Of a DNA stretch of 64,000 bases, positions 63,449 through 64,000 are shown one piece after another (within the stretch, counting starts at the first letter, position 1; each line of letters opens with the position of its first letter). Location: assembly GCA_040218875.1 (NCBI GenBank), contig JAVJQP010000161.1; one strand, given 5' to 3'. Source of the DNA: Coleofasciculus sp937127375. GTDB lineage: Bacteria; Cyanobacteriota; Cyanobacteriia; Cyanobacteriales; Coleofasciculaceae. Both the position numbers and the translations under genes were made by a program. The notes below the pieces were generated by a model. The model was not told where the DNA came from, did no database searches, and saw only the letters and a program-made list of their open reading frames with translations.

Positions 63449-63784
63449 ATGACCAGTCAAATTCCCAGCCAATCATCGTTTTCATTGCAACTGCGCGATC
63501 GCATAGAATATCCTGAAGGAGGTGTAGTGAGTAAAGTTATTCATAAAGATGACCAGTGTGACCACACGTTGTTCTGTCTAGCGGCGGACACGAGTATTTC
63601 TGAACATACGTCACCTCGTAACGCCACAATTAATGTGATTGAAGGAAAGGGGCTCTTTACTTTGGAGGGTAAGGAGATTCAATTAGAACCGGGCGTTTTT
63701 ATTTCAATGGAGGCGAATGCGCCCCACGCTTTAAAGGCGGAACAAAATCTGGCGTTTCTGTTAACGCTATGGAAAAATGACTGA
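63449..63784 (+). CDS. Cupin-domain protein
   Basis: 111 residues, AGGAGAAATTCATC before the ATG. A single small cupin: EHTSPRNATINVIEGKGLFTL (motif 1, with E/H) and LEPGVFISMEANAPHALKA (motif 2, with H), enough for a metal-binding site. Such proteins are enzymes or small-molecule sensors; substrate unknown. Monocistronic. Confidence 0.9.
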   Translation: MTSQIPSQSSFSLQLRDRIEYPEGGVVSKVIHKDDQCDHTLFCLAADTSISEHTSPRNATINVIEGKGLFTLEGKEIQLEPGVFISMEANAPHALKAEQNLAFLLTLWKND

Positions 63785-63910
63785 GGTTGAAAATCCGAGG
63801 AGAAGTCAAGAGCCAGAATCAGCCTTGAACAAAGCTGCGTTACGCTTCACTCTCCTCACGATGGCGGCGTTACACAGCTAAAATTGTGGAATAGATTTTA
63901 CCATTGAATC

Positions 63911-63950
63911 GGGCGCAAAGCTTTGCGCCCCTACAGTTTCTGGACGTAAG
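63911..63950. repeat. Dispersed hairpin repeat (GGGCGCAAAGCTTTGCGCCC)
   Basis: A perfect palindrome followed by CTACAGTTTCTGGACGTAAG; closely resembles 44463-44510. Possible terminator for the cupin gene. Confidence 0.7.
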
Positions 63951-64000
63951 GTTAATTCATCAAATTGTTCCTTGGGTTTAAACCCAAGGCGGGAAGACAG

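Overview
The window comes from a filamentous-type cyanobacterium. The HIP1 octamer GCGATCGC recurs throughout. There are genes for PsbQ (photosystem II lumenal lipoprotein), a Tic20-like protein, a split GDT1/Mnx-type manganese exporter, a DevC-type permease and a CyaB-type GAF-GAF-PAS cyclase. Heptameric short tandem repeats of the kind common in Nostocales/Oscillatoriales sit between genes. The mix (PEP-CTERM proteins, DUF4157 effectors, TreY/TreZ) would fit a mat-forming genus such as Coleofasciculus or Microcoleus, but that placement is inference. No rRNA, tRNA, CRISPR array or intact transposase was seen.

Layout. 1-3345 (minus): 5' part of a large G8/parallel-beta-helix/PKD/PA14 surface or secreted protein, cut by the window edge. 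3.9-9.1 kb: Ser/Thr kinase with membrane tail, Uma2-family protein, hemB, and a ParA-like ATPase with a small partner. 9.5-11.6 kb: an AT-rich accessory patch with a decayed ADP-ribosylglycohydrolase and a two-gene cassette (nuclease-like plus phosphoribosyltransferase-like). 11.6-21.2 kb: FAD oxidoreductase/psbQ, treZ, treY, a DevC-like permease and the two GDT1 half-genes. 21.4-34.6 kb: TPR protein, rpsF, FAH-family enzyme, tic20-like, glyA, cinA, aroQ and pgpH-like c-di-AMP phosphodiesterase. 34.6-35.6 kb: repeat-rich spacer with a MITE-like element. 35.6-42.2 kb: pentapeptide operon, then a transthyretin/lipoxygenase-like gene divergent from a P450 and a small gene. 42.4-50 kb: ggt, a DUF4157 effector cassette flanked by inverted repeat arrays, and an S9 peptidase. 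50.6-55.2 kb: tandem PEP-CTERM family with decayed copies. 55.6-63.8 kb: rhomboid protease, XRE regulator, surE, ferredoxin, cyclase, DUF3122 and cupin.

The strongest candidate for a noteworthy system is the 44.6-47.5 kb cassette. It encodes a DUF4157 carrier protein ending in a barnase/RNase Sa-like domain, an adjacent barstar-family immunity protein, and a second protein with the same N-terminal leader and a JAMM-like motif. The whole cassette lies between inverted tandem-repeat arrays. DUF4157 proteins are known as candidate cargo of extracellular contractile injection systems, although no injection-machine genes lie in this window. Three further leads are the nuclease-like/PRTase-like pair at 10.0-11.6 kb, the lipoxygenase-like/P450 locus at 37.8-42.2 kb, and a repeated three-stem RNA leader with pairing-preserving changes upstream of three PEP-CTERM paralogues.
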